From contig CAKONX010000017.1 in the NCBI GenBank assembly GCA_934098345.1, positions 1 to 18,853 on the forward strand: 18,853 nt of DNA, in the 5' to 3' direction. The notes under the pieces were generated by a model. It saw nothing but the letters and a program-made list of their open reading frames with translations, made no database searches and had not been told where the DNA came from. A program made the position numbers and the translations under genes. This document shows positions 6,450-14,036 of the stretch, piece after piece; position 1 is the first letter of the stretch; each line of letters starts with the position of its first letter. The stretch comes from an uncultured Bacilli bacterium (GTDB lineage Bacteria; Bacillota_I; Bacilli_A; RF39; UBA660).

Positions 6450-7871
6450 TTATTGTATTAAAGTAATACGTGCATAACCATTACCTGTGTTACCTTGTAT
6501 TATGCTTTTTCCATCATGTGATGGCATACCATCACATTGAGTAGTTTTTTTATTTGTCCACAAACAACCAGCTCCATCTATCATTATTGTATCAGTAAAT
6601 TTATATCCAGAATAATGAACAGATTGACCTGTATGAATTATGTTATTGCTTTCAGATTCTTCACTTATGGCATCACAGCCATTATGTCCAGATATGAATG
6701 ATGAAGCTCCACTAGATGATGTTGGTATGTTCTCTCCTGTTTTTGTTGTTGCACCCCCACCATAATATCCACTTCCTGCTCCTTGAGCTTCACTATCGCC
6801 ACATAGATCATTATATGTCGGTATTCCACCAAATCCAAATCCACCTTGAGAAGGTCCGCCACCACTTGTTTGAGTTGCACCAGTTGTCGAATTGCCGTCG
6901 TAGCCTAATATTCCTCCACCTGGAGTCCCATTATAATAAGCAGAGGTTGCTGATCCTCCTGCTGCCACCATTATTCTTGATTTTAAAGATTCAAAATCAT
7001 TCCAATTTCCATTTTTTAATCTAATATCCGTGGCTCCACCTCCGTATTCATTATAAGCAGAGTTATGATTATGATATGAGTAACACGTATAGTTACCTCC
7101 AGATGCTCCATTAAATGCATATGTCCCATAAGGTCGATTTATTGTTCCATTTATTCCCACTCCCCCAATATAAAAATAAATATTTTCATTTTTATTCAAC
7201 TCAATATTACCTTTTGTGTATGAGCCTTTCCCTGATGAGTAATTATAAGCTGGATTATCGTAGCCTTCAGCTCCCCACATTTCTATCTTATACATTCCAC
7301 TTATAGGAACTGCAAATGTTTGTTCACTTCCTGTATAATTAAATGTCCATTCTGTTGGACCAGAATAATTTTCTCCTAATGTATCTCTTTCTAATGCATT
7401 AAATGTTAAAACACAAACATATTTTTCTCTTACTTCTTCTGTTGCGGATTTTTCTAATGTTACTGTTAATGTTCCATTTAATGTTTCTTTTGCTAATACT
7501 TTTGTTGCATTTCCATCAAATACATTTTTTATACTGGTATATTTAGCAGAACCTTCATCTTTTATTTTACAATTAACACTTACCTCTGCATCATAATTTG
7601 CTGAGTTATTTGTTACTTCATATGTAAGTACTGAACTATCATTAACAAACTTTAAATCTTTTGTTTCAAATGTAATTGTTTTCTTGTCTTGACTTATTAC
7701 GTTTGCATAAACATCTTCACCATCCAGCTTTGCTTTTGTAAATATTACAGAAAAGTCAGCTGCATTTTCACTTACCTTAGTATTCACATTTATTATTAAC
7801 GTTGTACTAATTGCTGCAAAACCAATTGCCATTATCAAAATTGCAATTATTAATGCATTCTTTCTTTTCAT
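6450..7871 (-). CDS. Membrane-tethered or secreted surface protein with ALK-type glycine-rich domain
   Basis: This 473-residue protein starts with MKRKN and a hydrophobic segment (about 6-28), either an uncleaved anchor or a signal peptide. A beta-sandwich-like region follows (about 32-165: NNSANYDAEVSVNC and similar), then from about 175 a long glycine/tyrosine/asparagine-rich domain. That domain opens with EWTFNYTGSEQTFAVP...YKIEMWGAEG, the entry signature of the Gly_rich family also seen in the ectodomain of ALK/LTK receptors (recognised from memory). Repeated GGGA, GGGP and YGGG motifs run to the C-terminus. There is no LPXTG sorting signal. An upstream GTG at 7883 is in frame, but the ATG at 7869-7871 gives the proper basic start; the ribosome-binding site (GGTGTGTG) is weak. 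Adhesion or host interaction is a guess from architecture alone. Confidence 0.8.
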   Translation of the reverse strand: MKRKNALIIAILIMAIGFAAISTTLIINVNTKVSENAADFSVIFTKAKLDGEDVYANVISQDKKTITFETKDLKFVNDSSVLTYEVTNNSANYDAEVSVNCKIKDEGSAKYTSIKNVFDGNATKVLAKETLNGTLTVTLEKSATEEVREKYVCVLTFNALERDTLGENYSGPTEWTFNYTGSEQTFAVPISGMYKIEMWGAEGYDNPAYNYSSGKGSYTKGNIELNKNENIYFYIGGVGINGTINRPYGTYAFNGASGGNYTCYSYHNHNSAYNEYGGGATDIRLKNGNWNDFESLKSRIMVAAGGSATSAYYNGTPGGGILGYDGNSTTGATQTSGGGPSQGGFGFGGIPTYNDLCGDSEAQGAGSGYYGGGATTKTGENIPTSSSGASSFISGHNGCDAISEESESNNIIHTGQSVHYSGYKFTDTIMIDGAGCLWTNKKTTQCDGMPSHDGKSIIQGNTGNGYARITLIQ

Positions 7872-7897
7872 TATTTTACACACACCATTCTAGTTTT

Positions 7898-7903
7898 ATT
7901 ATA
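7898..7903 (-). promoter_or_regulatory. Probable -10 box for the glycine-rich surface protein gene
   Basis: A perfect TATAAT on the minus strand lies about 27 bases upstream of the start. No good -35 sequence is found 16-18 bases further upstream, so expression may be weak or need an activator. This is a tentative call. Confidence 0.4.
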
Positions 7904-7963
7904 CACTATAACTATTATTTTTTTACATCGCAATTATGCTCTTTATAATAATTTTACATAAAA

Positions 7964-8000
7964 AAGACTTTTCTTATTATCAGAGAATTCTATTGATAAT
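7964..8000 (-). terminator. Possible weak terminator of the ART-like gene
   Basis: On the minus strand a 7-bp AT-rich stem (ATTATCA / TGATAAT, positions 7976-8000, overlapping the end of the gene) is followed after about ten bases by six T. The gap between stem and T-run makes it a poor terminator. Confidence 0.3.
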
Positions 8001-8892
8001 TACATAATTTAAGTTTTTGTACTTGATTCTTGTTACCTATAATTGAACGAATAGAATCAATAATTGAAAAGAAAGTTTGATTAAATTTTTCAATGTCTTG
8101 GCATCCTTCTGAAATAGACAATATTGACCTATTATTTATATAATGTTCATTAATAATGTATAGAGCTAATTCATCATTTTGATATATTGTTTTTAAATAA
8201 CTAGTAATGTTCATTAGTAGGTTTAAACGTTCAAAGTTACTTAATGAAAGAATTTCTCTAAGACTTATTATTCCTCTAAATATCATATCTGCTTCTAAAG
8301 CTCTTAAAATTGCAACTATTCTATCTTGTGGAACATGTCCATAAAAACATACTTCTTTAGAATTTATACCATATGCTGCAAGTCTTGAGTTTTCATCAAT
8401 TTTTTCTCCCATTTGAGTCATTAAATATTCATTTTCTTGCATATTAGCAATAGTACTATAATCAGCTTTAATTAAATAATCACCATTATGCTCTTCAAAT
8501 GTTTCATTTGAACTTTCAATTATAGTTATATAATTATAATTTTTTTGTTCTAAGTAATATTTTTCAATAGAAAAAATATCTTTAGAAAATGATATCCAGT
8601 TATAATTAACTGAACTTCCTTTTAAAACATGTGAGTTTGCTGATGAAATTAATTGAATCAAACTCCATTTTTTATTTTCAATTGATGAAAATAAACTATT
8701 TACATATTCTTGATAAAATCCTGCTATCTTTAAAATTTCTTTTTGATGTTTTTCAATTAAAGCAAATTTATTTTCTAAATCCATATTATCAGAATTTTTA
8801 AAAAAATCATCAATTATTTCTTTTGATACAAATCCATTATTAATCATATTAAAATAAATATCCCAGTCATTTACTGCACGATATAAATACAT
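7990..8892 (-). CDS. Unrecognised 300-residue protein, possibly ADP-ribosyltransferase-like
   Basis: I do not recognise this family with certainty. Its layout recalls ADP-ribosyltransferase (ART) folds of the R-S-E type: an arginine in the first strand (MYLYRAV, R5), a serine-aromatic-serine strand motif (WISFSKD, 99-105) followed by a helix with IEKYY, then a strand ITIIE. A late strand with a glutamate follows: SKEVCFYGHVPQDRIVAI (178-194, E180). The last segment is typical of how ART-like domains close ('...EV...g.Vp...I..i'). The C-terminal third (210-300) is helical. There is no signal peptide and no membrane segment, so it should be cytosolic. ATG at 8890-8892 has GGTGAT 3 bases upstream. 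It lies alone between two terminators, directly downstream of parE, with its own promoter. A second acidic residue of an ExE motif is not seen, so catalysis is uncertain. Confidence 0.6.
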   Translation of the reverse strand: MYLYRAVNDWDIYFNMINNGFVSKEIIDDFFKNSDNMDLENKFALIEKHQKEILKIAGFYQEYVNSLFSSIENKKWSLIQLISSANSHVLKGSSVNYNWISFSKDIFSIEKYYLEQKNYNYITIIESSNETFEEHNGDYLIKADYSTIANMQENEYLMTQMGEKIDENSRLAAYGINSKEVCFYGHVPQDRIVAILRALEADMIFRGIISLREILSLSNFERLNLLMNITSYLKTIYQNDELALYIINEHYINNRSILSISEGCQDIEKFNQTFFSIIDSIRSIIGNKNQVQKLKLCNYQ

Positions 8893-8913
8893 AGTATCAC
8901 CAACTTTGCACGT

Positions 8914-8943
8914 ATTATAAAATAAAAAAGGTAGTTTTGTCTA
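8914..8943 (-). promoter_or_regulatory. Promoter of the ART-like gene, overlapping the parE terminator
   Basis: Minus-strand -35 TAGACA (8938-8943) and perfect -10 TATAAT (8914-8919) are spaced by 18 bases. The -35 box lies in the loop and 3' arm of the parE terminator hairpin, so the same bases serve as RNA stem for one gene and promoter element for the next. Confidence 0.6.
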
Positions 8944-8947
8944 CCTT
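8924..8947 (-). terminator. parE terminator
   Basis: A 7-bp stem (AAGGTAG / CTACCTT) with a 6-base loop at 8928-8947 runs into six T on the minus strand. The parE stop codon (8946-8948) is part of the stem. Confidence 0.85.
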
Positions 8948-10862
8948 ATATTTTAAAATCATCTTCAAGTGAGAAGTCAACGTTTTCATTAATCCATTCT
9001 TTTCTTGGTTCAACGGCATCTCCCATAAGAACTGATACTCTCTTTTCGGCCATAGCTGCATCACTTATGGTAACTTTAATTAAGTTTCTTGTCTTTGGAT
9101 CCATTGTAGTTATTCTTAATGGTTCATCATCCATCTCACCTAATCCTTTATATCTTTGAACGCGATATGTTGAATTGTCTTTATCTTGAACATATTCTTT
9201 AAATTCTTCGTTTGTATAAAGATAAGTTTCTTTTTTACCTTCTTCTACTTTAAATAACGGTGGCATTGCAATATATAAATGTCCTTCTTCTATTAAAGGT
9301 CTCATGAATTTATAGAAGAATGTTAGTAAAAGACATTGAATATGAGCCCCATCATCATCGGCATCAGTCATGATAATAACTTTATCATAATTTATATCTT
9401 TAACATCAAAATCTGCTCCACATCCTGCACCTATACAATGAATTAATGTATTTATTTCTTCATTTTTAAATGCATCAGCAACACTTGCTTTTTCAGTATT
9501 TAAAACTTTTCCTCTAAGTGGAAGTACCCCTTGATATTTTCTATCTCGACTAGATTTTGCAGTTCCACCGGCGGATTGACCTTCTACAATAAATAATTCA
9601 TTTATTTTAGGATTTCTTGTTTGAGGTGGAGTTAATTTATCCGATAAGCTTCTTTTTTCATCTCTTTTACTTTTACCAGCACGAGCATCTTCTCTTGCTT
9701 TTCTTGCAGCTTCTCTTGCATATTTACTTTTACTCATTTTATCAACAATTACTGTTGCTTCACTTTTATTTTCTTCTAAGTAAAATTTTAAAGAATCATA
9801 CACGATTTGTTCAACTGCAGGACGAGCTTCTGGAGTTCCAAGTTTACCTTTTGTTTGACCTTCAAATTGTAATAGATTTTCAGGTATTTTTAAATTAATA
9901 ACAGCAGTTAAACCTTCTCTAGCATCACTTCCATCAAAATTGGAATCCTTTGCTTTTAATATTCCATTGCTTCTTGCATAATCATTAAATACTTTTGTTA
10001 AACCTGTTTTAAATCCAACTTCATGGGAACCACCATCAGTAGTTTTTACATTATTTACAAATGATACAATTTGTTCGTTATAAGAATCTGTATATTGTAA
10101 AGCAATATCAACTTCAATATGATTTTTTACTCCATGAATTGGAACTATATTATTTAAAGTCTTTTTATCTTCATTCATAAATTCTACAAATGATGATAAT
10201 CCATTTTCATAATGATAAGTTACCTTTTTATTATCAACAACATTTTCAAGTTCAACAGTTAAACTTGGTAATAGAAAAGCACTTTCTTGCATTCTTTCAC
10301 ATATAGTTGAAAATGAAAATTGACAATTTTTAAAAATTTCATAATCAGGCATAAAAGTTACACATGTTCCAGTTTTTTTAGATTCACCAATTTTTTTAAG
10401 TGGACTTGCAACTTCTCCACCATTTTTAAAACGAATATTTGAAATTATTCCATCTGTATAAATAGTTACATCCATCCACGTAGATAAAGCATTAACAACG
10501 CTGGCACCTACTCCGTGTAAACCACCAGAAACCTTGTAGTTACCTTCTTCAAATTTTCCACCAGCATGTAATACTGTATAAATAACTTCTGGAGTTGATT
10601 TACCACTTTCATGCATTCCAATCGGAACTCCACGACCGTTATCGGCAATTGTTATTGAACCATCACCATTTAAACGAATTTTAACACAGTTACCATACCC
10701 ATTAATTATTTCATCAATACAGTTATCAATTATTTCCCATGCTAAATGATGTAAACCTCTTTTATCTGTTGAACCAATATACATACCAGGTCTTTTTCTT
10801 ACTGCTTCCAAACCTTCAAGGATTTTTATTGATGAAGCATCATATTTTTTTGCTGTTGCCAT
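8946..10862 (-). CDS. parE: DNA topoisomerase IV subunit B (ParE)
   Basis: ParE is the ATPase subunit of topoisomerase IV, which unlinks daughter chromosomes. The 638 residues contain the GHKL ATPase elements (EIIDNCIDE at 43-51, DNGRG at 74-78, GGLHGVGAS at 113-121), the transducer domain with the ParE-typical FEGQTKGKLGTPEAR (333-347), and the TOPRIM domain with TDADDDG (499-505, Mg-binding acids). FVNNVKTTDGGSHEVGF and LSDKLTPPQTRNP favour ParE over GyrB. One feature is odd: the usual EGDSAGG reads EGQSAGG (427-433), so the aspartate is Gln429. The start has AAGGTGAT 5 bases upstream. parC, which normally follows parE, is absent from the window; the next gene is an unrelated ART-like protein. 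ParE versus GyrB is settled by motifs rather than context. Confidence 0.93.
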   Translation of the reverse strand: MATAKKYDASSIKILEGLEAVRKRPGMYIGSTDKRGLHHLAWEIIDNCIDEIINGYGNCVKIRLNGDGSITIADNGRGVPIGMHESGKSTPEVIYTVLHAGGKFEEGNYKVSGGLHGVGASVVNALSTWMDVTIYTDGIISNIRFKNGGEVASPLKKIGESKKTGTCVTFMPDYEIFKNCQFSFSTICERMQESAFLLPSLTVELENVVDNKKVTYHYENGLSSFVEFMNEDKKTLNNIVPIHGVKNHIEVDIALQYTDSYNEQIVSFVNNVKTTDGGSHEVGFKTGLTKVFNDYARSNGILKAKDSNFDGSDAREGLTAVINLKIPENLLQFEGQTKGKLGTPEARPAVEQIVYDSLKFYLEENKSEATVIVDKMSKSKYAREAARKAREDARAGKSKRDEKRSLSDKLTPPQTRNPKINELFIVEGQSAGGTAKSSRDRKYQGVLPLRGKVLNTEKASVADAFKNEEINTLIHCIGAGCGADFDVKDINYDKVIIMTDADDDGAHIQCLLLTFFYKFMRPLIEEGHLYIAMPPLFKVEEGKKETYLYTNEEFKEYVQDKDNSTYRVQRYKGLGEMDDEPLRITTMDPKTRNLIKVTISDAAMAEKRVSVLMGDAVEPRKEWINENVDFSLEDDFKI

Positions 10863-10894
10863 AAAGTATCACCTTAATAAAATTTAGCATAAAT

Positions 10895-10922
10895 AAAAAA
10901 AAAAGACAACAAAATGTGTCTT
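10895..10922 (-). terminator. Terminator of the acidic membrane protein gene
   Basis: A 6-bp stem AAGACA / TGTCTT (10903-10922, 8-base loop) is followed by an uninterrupted run of ten T on the minus strand. A poor promoter-like pair (TTGTCT-17-TAAATT) overlaps it and could serve parE. Confidence 0.75.
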
Positions 10923-10939
10923 ATAAATGTAAAGTAAAC

Positions 10940-11497
10940 TTATTTACCTGACATAATTGACTCAATATATTTATTGGCAGCTTCAATTATATCATCTTCT
11001 ATTTTAGTATTCTTGTGTTCCTCTTTTTTAGTTTGTTCTTCTATAGAAGAAAAGTCAGGAAAATCAGAAATGTCATCAAAAATATTCTTTCCACTTGCTT
11101 CTTTTATATCTTCAGCTTCATCTTTATTAAGAATAACTCTTGTATCAAATAAGTCATTTGGAGTCTCTTCAATTTTAGTCTTTTTTTCTACCTTATTTTC
11201 TTCTTTAACAACCATTTTAGGAAGTTCTATATTATCTTCATCTTCATTTATTACTTTTTCAAATTCATCATCAGTTATTTCAAACACTTCTGTTAAGGGT
11301 TCAGAATCTTCTTTTATAAGTTTAATTGTATCTTCTGAATTAATATCATCATTATTATAAACGTCTTTTCTACTTACTCGAACATTTTTTTTACTATATA
11401 TAAGTACAAAAATAAAAACTCCAACAAGTAATATAAGTAAACAAATTAGTACTGGGAAAAAAGCATCACTCATAATAAAACTTTCAAAAGTACTCAT
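10940..11497 (-). CDS. Unknown single-pass membrane protein with long acidic cytoplasmic tail
   Basis: I do not recognise this 185-residue protein. A short N-terminus is followed by one strongly hydrophobic segment (about 12-35, PVLICLLILLVGVFIFVLIY) and then KKNVRVSRKD. The basic residues after the segment indicate an outside N-terminus with the rest in the cytosol. Residues 48-185 are very rich in Glu, Asp and Lys with few hydrophobic clusters, suggesting a largely disordered tail; short hydrophobic islands occur at IFDDISDFPDF and in the C-terminal helix DDIIEAANKYIESIM. Such islands could be docking sites. It starts with a good site (AGGTGAGGG) and sits between rseP and parE, with terminators on both sides, so it is probably monocistronic. 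It could be a scaffold or regulator at the membrane; no function is claimed. Confidence 0.8.
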   Translation of the reverse strand: MSTFESFIMSDAFFPVLICLLILLVGVFIFVLIYSKKNVRVSRKDVYNNDDINSEDTIKLIKEDSEPLTEVFEITDDEFEKVINEDEDNIELPKMVVKEENKVEKKTKIEETPNDLFDTRVILNKDEAEDIKEASGKNIFDDISDFPDFSSIEEQTKKEEHKNTKIEDDIIEAANKYIESIMSGK

Positions 11498-11524
11498 ACA
11501 CCCTCACCTTATTCTATATCAATA

Positions 11525-11553
11525 ATATTAACACAAAAAAGATATCATAACAA
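11525..11553 (-). promoter_or_regulatory. Possible promoter of the acidic membrane protein gene
   Basis: Minus-strand TTGTTA (11548-11553) and TAATAT (11525-11530) are spaced by 17 bases, each matching the consensus at four of six positions. The position just after the rseP terminator makes it plausible, but it is not strong. Confidence 0.35.
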
Positions 11554-11554
11554 G

Positions 11555-11587
11555 AAAAAAGATGTATTAGAATAATCTTAATACATC
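11555..11587 (-). terminator. rseP terminator
   Basis: A perfect 9-bp stem (GATGTATTA / TAATACATC, 9-base loop, 11561-11587) is followed by six T on the minus strand. The whole 5' arm lies in the last codons of rseP, and the stop codon is inside the hairpin. Confidence 0.85.
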
Positions 11588-12784
11588 TTGGAATGTTATA
11601 TAAATCATAAGTAACATTATTAATATAAAACCTATTGAATGGAAATATCCTTCTATTTTAGGGTCTACTTTTTTACGTGTTATAGCTTCTATTAGTACAA
11701 AAAGCACTCTTCCACCATCAAATGCTGGGAATGGAAGAATATTTAATACTCCTAAATTTATTGATAAATAAGCAGTTAAATATATTAAATTCGCAAATCC
11801 TAAAGATGCAACTGTTCCAACTACTGAATACATTCCTACTGGACCAGATAAAGCAGAAAGTCCAAGTTTACCAGTAAATAAAGAACCAAGTATTAATAAC
11901 ATAGTTGATACAATACTACCAAATTTTGAAAATGCATATTTTAAAGCAGATAAGAAATCTTTTTTAATTTCACTTGGAGCACCAATACCAACTAACTTAG
12001 ATACTGTAACTTCACTTTCTTTTTTATTATATTTTTTTAAAACATCTTCTAATTTGTTATTTTCATCTAATTTTATTGTTTCACTGCCAATTACAACATA
12101 CTCATCAGGTGTTATTTTATAAGTATCTACAGTTCCATCTTCGTGTTCTACTTTATATTCATAATAATTATTTTTATTTTTTAAATTAGTAACAATAGTT
12201 AATTTATCCCAAGTACTAATCTTATAGCCATTACATTCAATTATTTTATCATTTACTTTTAATCCAGCTACATCTGCAGGACTACCGGTTTCAACTCGAC
12301 CAATTATACTTTTTTGCTCAGTTGAACCAAAAGATAAACCAATTATAAATAAAAGAACAATCGCTGTAATAAAGTTCATTGTAACTCCAGCAACAAGAAT
12401 AATTATTCTTTTTATTTTAGATTTATTACACATGAATTTATCTTTATCTAAAGATTCATCATCTTCACCTTCTTCTCCGGCCATTGCACAGAATCCACCA
12501 ATTGGAAGAGCTCTTAAAGTATATTCTGTTGGATCATTTTTTCTTTTAAACGATAATACTTTAGGTCCCATGCCAAGAGCAAATTCATAAACATGAACTC
12601 CACACTTTTTTGCTGCAATAAAATGTCCACCCTCATGAACAAATATAAGTAAACTTAACATTAATAGTAAAACTACTATATTCCAAATAGGTGTATTTTT
12701 AAAAAATACTAAAACTAATATAACTGCTAAAATAATAGCAGAAAGTATTAATATACTTTTTAAATTATTTTCTTTCTTTTCCAT
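11567..12784 (-). CDS. rseP: Site-2 intramembrane metalloprotease RseP/RasP-type
   Basis: This M50B zinc protease of 405 residues cleaves substrates within the membrane; the B. subtilis relative RasP processes anti-sigma factors and signal-peptide remnants. The metal site HEGGH is at 50-54, with its third ligand in NILPFPAFDGGR (348-359, D356). A PDZ domain occupies about 155-235, with GSPADVAGLKVNDKIIECNG. The C-terminal membrane segments are at about 290-305, 325-350 and 380-398. Unusually, an additional hydrophobic segment (about 11-28) precedes the segment carrying HEGGH, whereas most RseP proteins begin with the catalytic segment. The ribosome-binding site AAGGAG is well placed. It follows the M23 hydrolase gene by 52 bases with no terminator, so it may be read from the ftsE promoter. 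The usual dxr/cdsA/proS neighbours are not adjacent. Confidence 0.95.
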   Translation of the reverse strand: MEKKENNLKSILILSAIILAVILVLVFFKNTPIWNIVVLLLMLSLLIFVHEGGHFIAAKKCGVHVYEFALGMGPKVLSFKRKNDPTEYTLRALPIGGFCAMAGEEGEDDESLDKDKFMCNKSKIKRIIILVAGVTMNFITAIVLLFIIGLSFGSTEQKSIIGRVETGSPADVAGLKVNDKIIECNGYKISTWDKLTIVTNLKNKNNYYEYKVEHEDGTVDTYKITPDEYVVIGSETIKLDENNKLEDVLKKYNKKESEVTVSKLVGIGAPSEIKKDFLSALKYAFSKFGSIVSTMLLILGSLFTGKLGLSALSGPVGMYSVVGTVASLGFANLIYLTAYLSINLGVLNILPFPAFDGGRVLFVLIEAITRKKVDPKIEGYFHSIGFILIMLLMIYITFQDVLRLF

Positions 12785-12836
12785 ATGTTCTCCTTATGTT
12801 CTAATAATAATATGATATTTATGTTTATAATTATAC

Positions 12837-14036
12837 TTATAATACTCTAGAATAAAAGCGTTTTCCATAGTCAGGTAGTTTTAAGTAGTTCTTTGGATCA
12901 ACTAAGTTTGCTACCCATTTTGCATATGATGTATAAGTTGTTCCATACCAACCTGTACCTAGTCCAAAATGCAAGTGAGCTCCAGTTGAACAAGAGTCCC
13001 AAGGTGTTCCTTTTCCTCCACCAACGGTTCCAACTATAGTTTGATTTGTAACTTTGTCTCCAACGGATACATTGATAGTTAATAAATGCATATAACATGA
13101 TGTATATCGTTTACCATTTATTAAATGTTGTACATATACTTGATTTCCACCACAGCTTGCTTTTCTAATTATTTTAGAAACCATTCCATTGGCAACACTA
13201 TAGACATTTGTACCTTCTGGATTTCCTCCAATATCAAACCCTGAATGGAATTTATTTTTTTGACCAGTAACTGGATGTGTTCTATATCCAAAGTATGAAG
13301 TTGTTCTTCCTTTATTAAGAGGTCTTAAGAATCCTGTGTCTCCTCTAACACTTACACATTTTTCCAAGTCTTCATCTTCTTTACAACCAATTTTTTGATA
13401 GTAATTAATTAATTCTTGGGTAGATGATATTTCATCTTTTATATCCATTGTAATATCTAAATAATCAGCTAGTTTATTATTTAAATTCTTTATATCTTTA
13501 GATAAACTATCTATTTGATCATTTAGTTCAACTTCTCTATTTTCTAGATCTATCTTTAATTGAATATTTTCTTCGATTTTATCTTTCCACTCTTGAATTT
13601 TTCCTTCTTGATAATCCATAACTTGCTCCATTATAGCATATCTATAAATTAAATCTTCATAACTAGTTGCATCAAATACATATTCCAAATAAACATTATC
13701 ACCTTTTGCGACTTGATAATTACTTACTATTTTTTCAAGTTCACTTTTACCATTTGCTATTTCGGTTTCAAGTCTTGCGGATTCAGCTTGTGAATCCACT
13801 ATTTTTTGTTGATTATTGCTTATTTCTGTTTGTTTGCTAGAAACCGATTGTTTAGCACTGCTAATTTCATTTTTAGTTGCCGTCTTTTTAGATTCATTTG
13901 CAGCTTGCTCTTTTTTCCAAGATGCAAGTTCTGCTCTAAGTTCCCTTAAAGTTCTGGCTTTACTTGCTGCACTTGTACTTACAAATGGAACAAGCAAAAG
14001 AATAGATATTATTAATACAAATACTCTTTTTCTCAT
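12837..14036 (-). CDS. Secreted coiled-coil M23 peptidoglycan hydrolase linked to FtsEX
   Basis: This 399-residue protein has a signal peptide (1 to about 24: MRKRVFVLII... then TSAAS), a long coiled-coil region (about 27-215, repeated heptads rich in Glu, Lys, Gln and Asn) and a C-terminal LytM/M23 endopeptidase domain. All zinc ligands are present: HSGFD (H264, D268), YMHL (H317) and HLHFG (H354, H356). It should therefore be active, unlike the degenerate LytM domain of E. coli EnvC. The ATG overlaps the ftsX stop in an ATGA, placing it third in the operon ftsE-ftsX-hydrolase. FtsEX complexes in other bacteria bind the coiled coil of PcsB, CwlO, RipC or EnvC to switch on hydrolysis at the septum or side wall, and this is inferred here. 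Two cysteines (218, 227) just before the catalytic domain could form a disulphide. Confidence 0.92.
   Translation of the reverse strand: MRKRVFVLIISILLLVPFVSTSAASKARTLRELRAELASWKKEQAANESKKTATKNEISSAKQSVSSKQTEISNNQQKIVDSQAESARLETEIANGKSELEKIVSNYQVAKGDNVYLEYVFDATSYEDLIYRYAIMEQVMDYQEGKIQEWKDKIEENIQLKIDLENREVELNDQIDSLSKDIKNLNNKLADYLDITMDIKDEISSTQELINYYQKIGCKEDEDLEKCVSVRGDTGFLRPLNKGRTTSYFGYRTHPVTGQKNKFHSGFDIGGNPEGTNVYSVANGMVSKIIRKASCGGNQVYVQHLINGKRYTSCYMHLLTINVSVGDKVTNQTIVGTVGGGKGTPWDSCSTGAHLHFGLGTGWYGTTYTSYAKWVANLVDPKNYLKLPDYGKRFYSRVL

Noticed and set aside
6665..7306. Open frames on both strands inside the glycine-rich protein gene
   Set aside because: They arise from the repetitive Gly/Tyr/Asn codons of the real gene. 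The translations are His/Leu- or Gln-rich without domain structure, and none has a start signal.
7990..8945. Toxin-antitoxin pair involving the ART-like protein
   Set aside because: No second small gene lies beside it: the spacer to parE is 53 bases and holds a terminator and a promoter.
9617..9898. Plus-strand open frame within parE
   Set aside because: Phe/Leu/His-rich translation antisense to the lysine-rich part of ParE; no start signal.
8946..10862. GyrB instead of ParE
   Set aside because: QTKGKLGTPEAR, the transducer and the linker before TOPRIM match Bacillota ParE better, and no recF/dnaA/gyrA neighbour is present.
10974..11360. Plus-strand Ser-rich open frame opposite the acidic tail protein
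   Set aside because: Mirror of Glu/Asp/Lys codons; no ribosome-binding site and no recognisable features.
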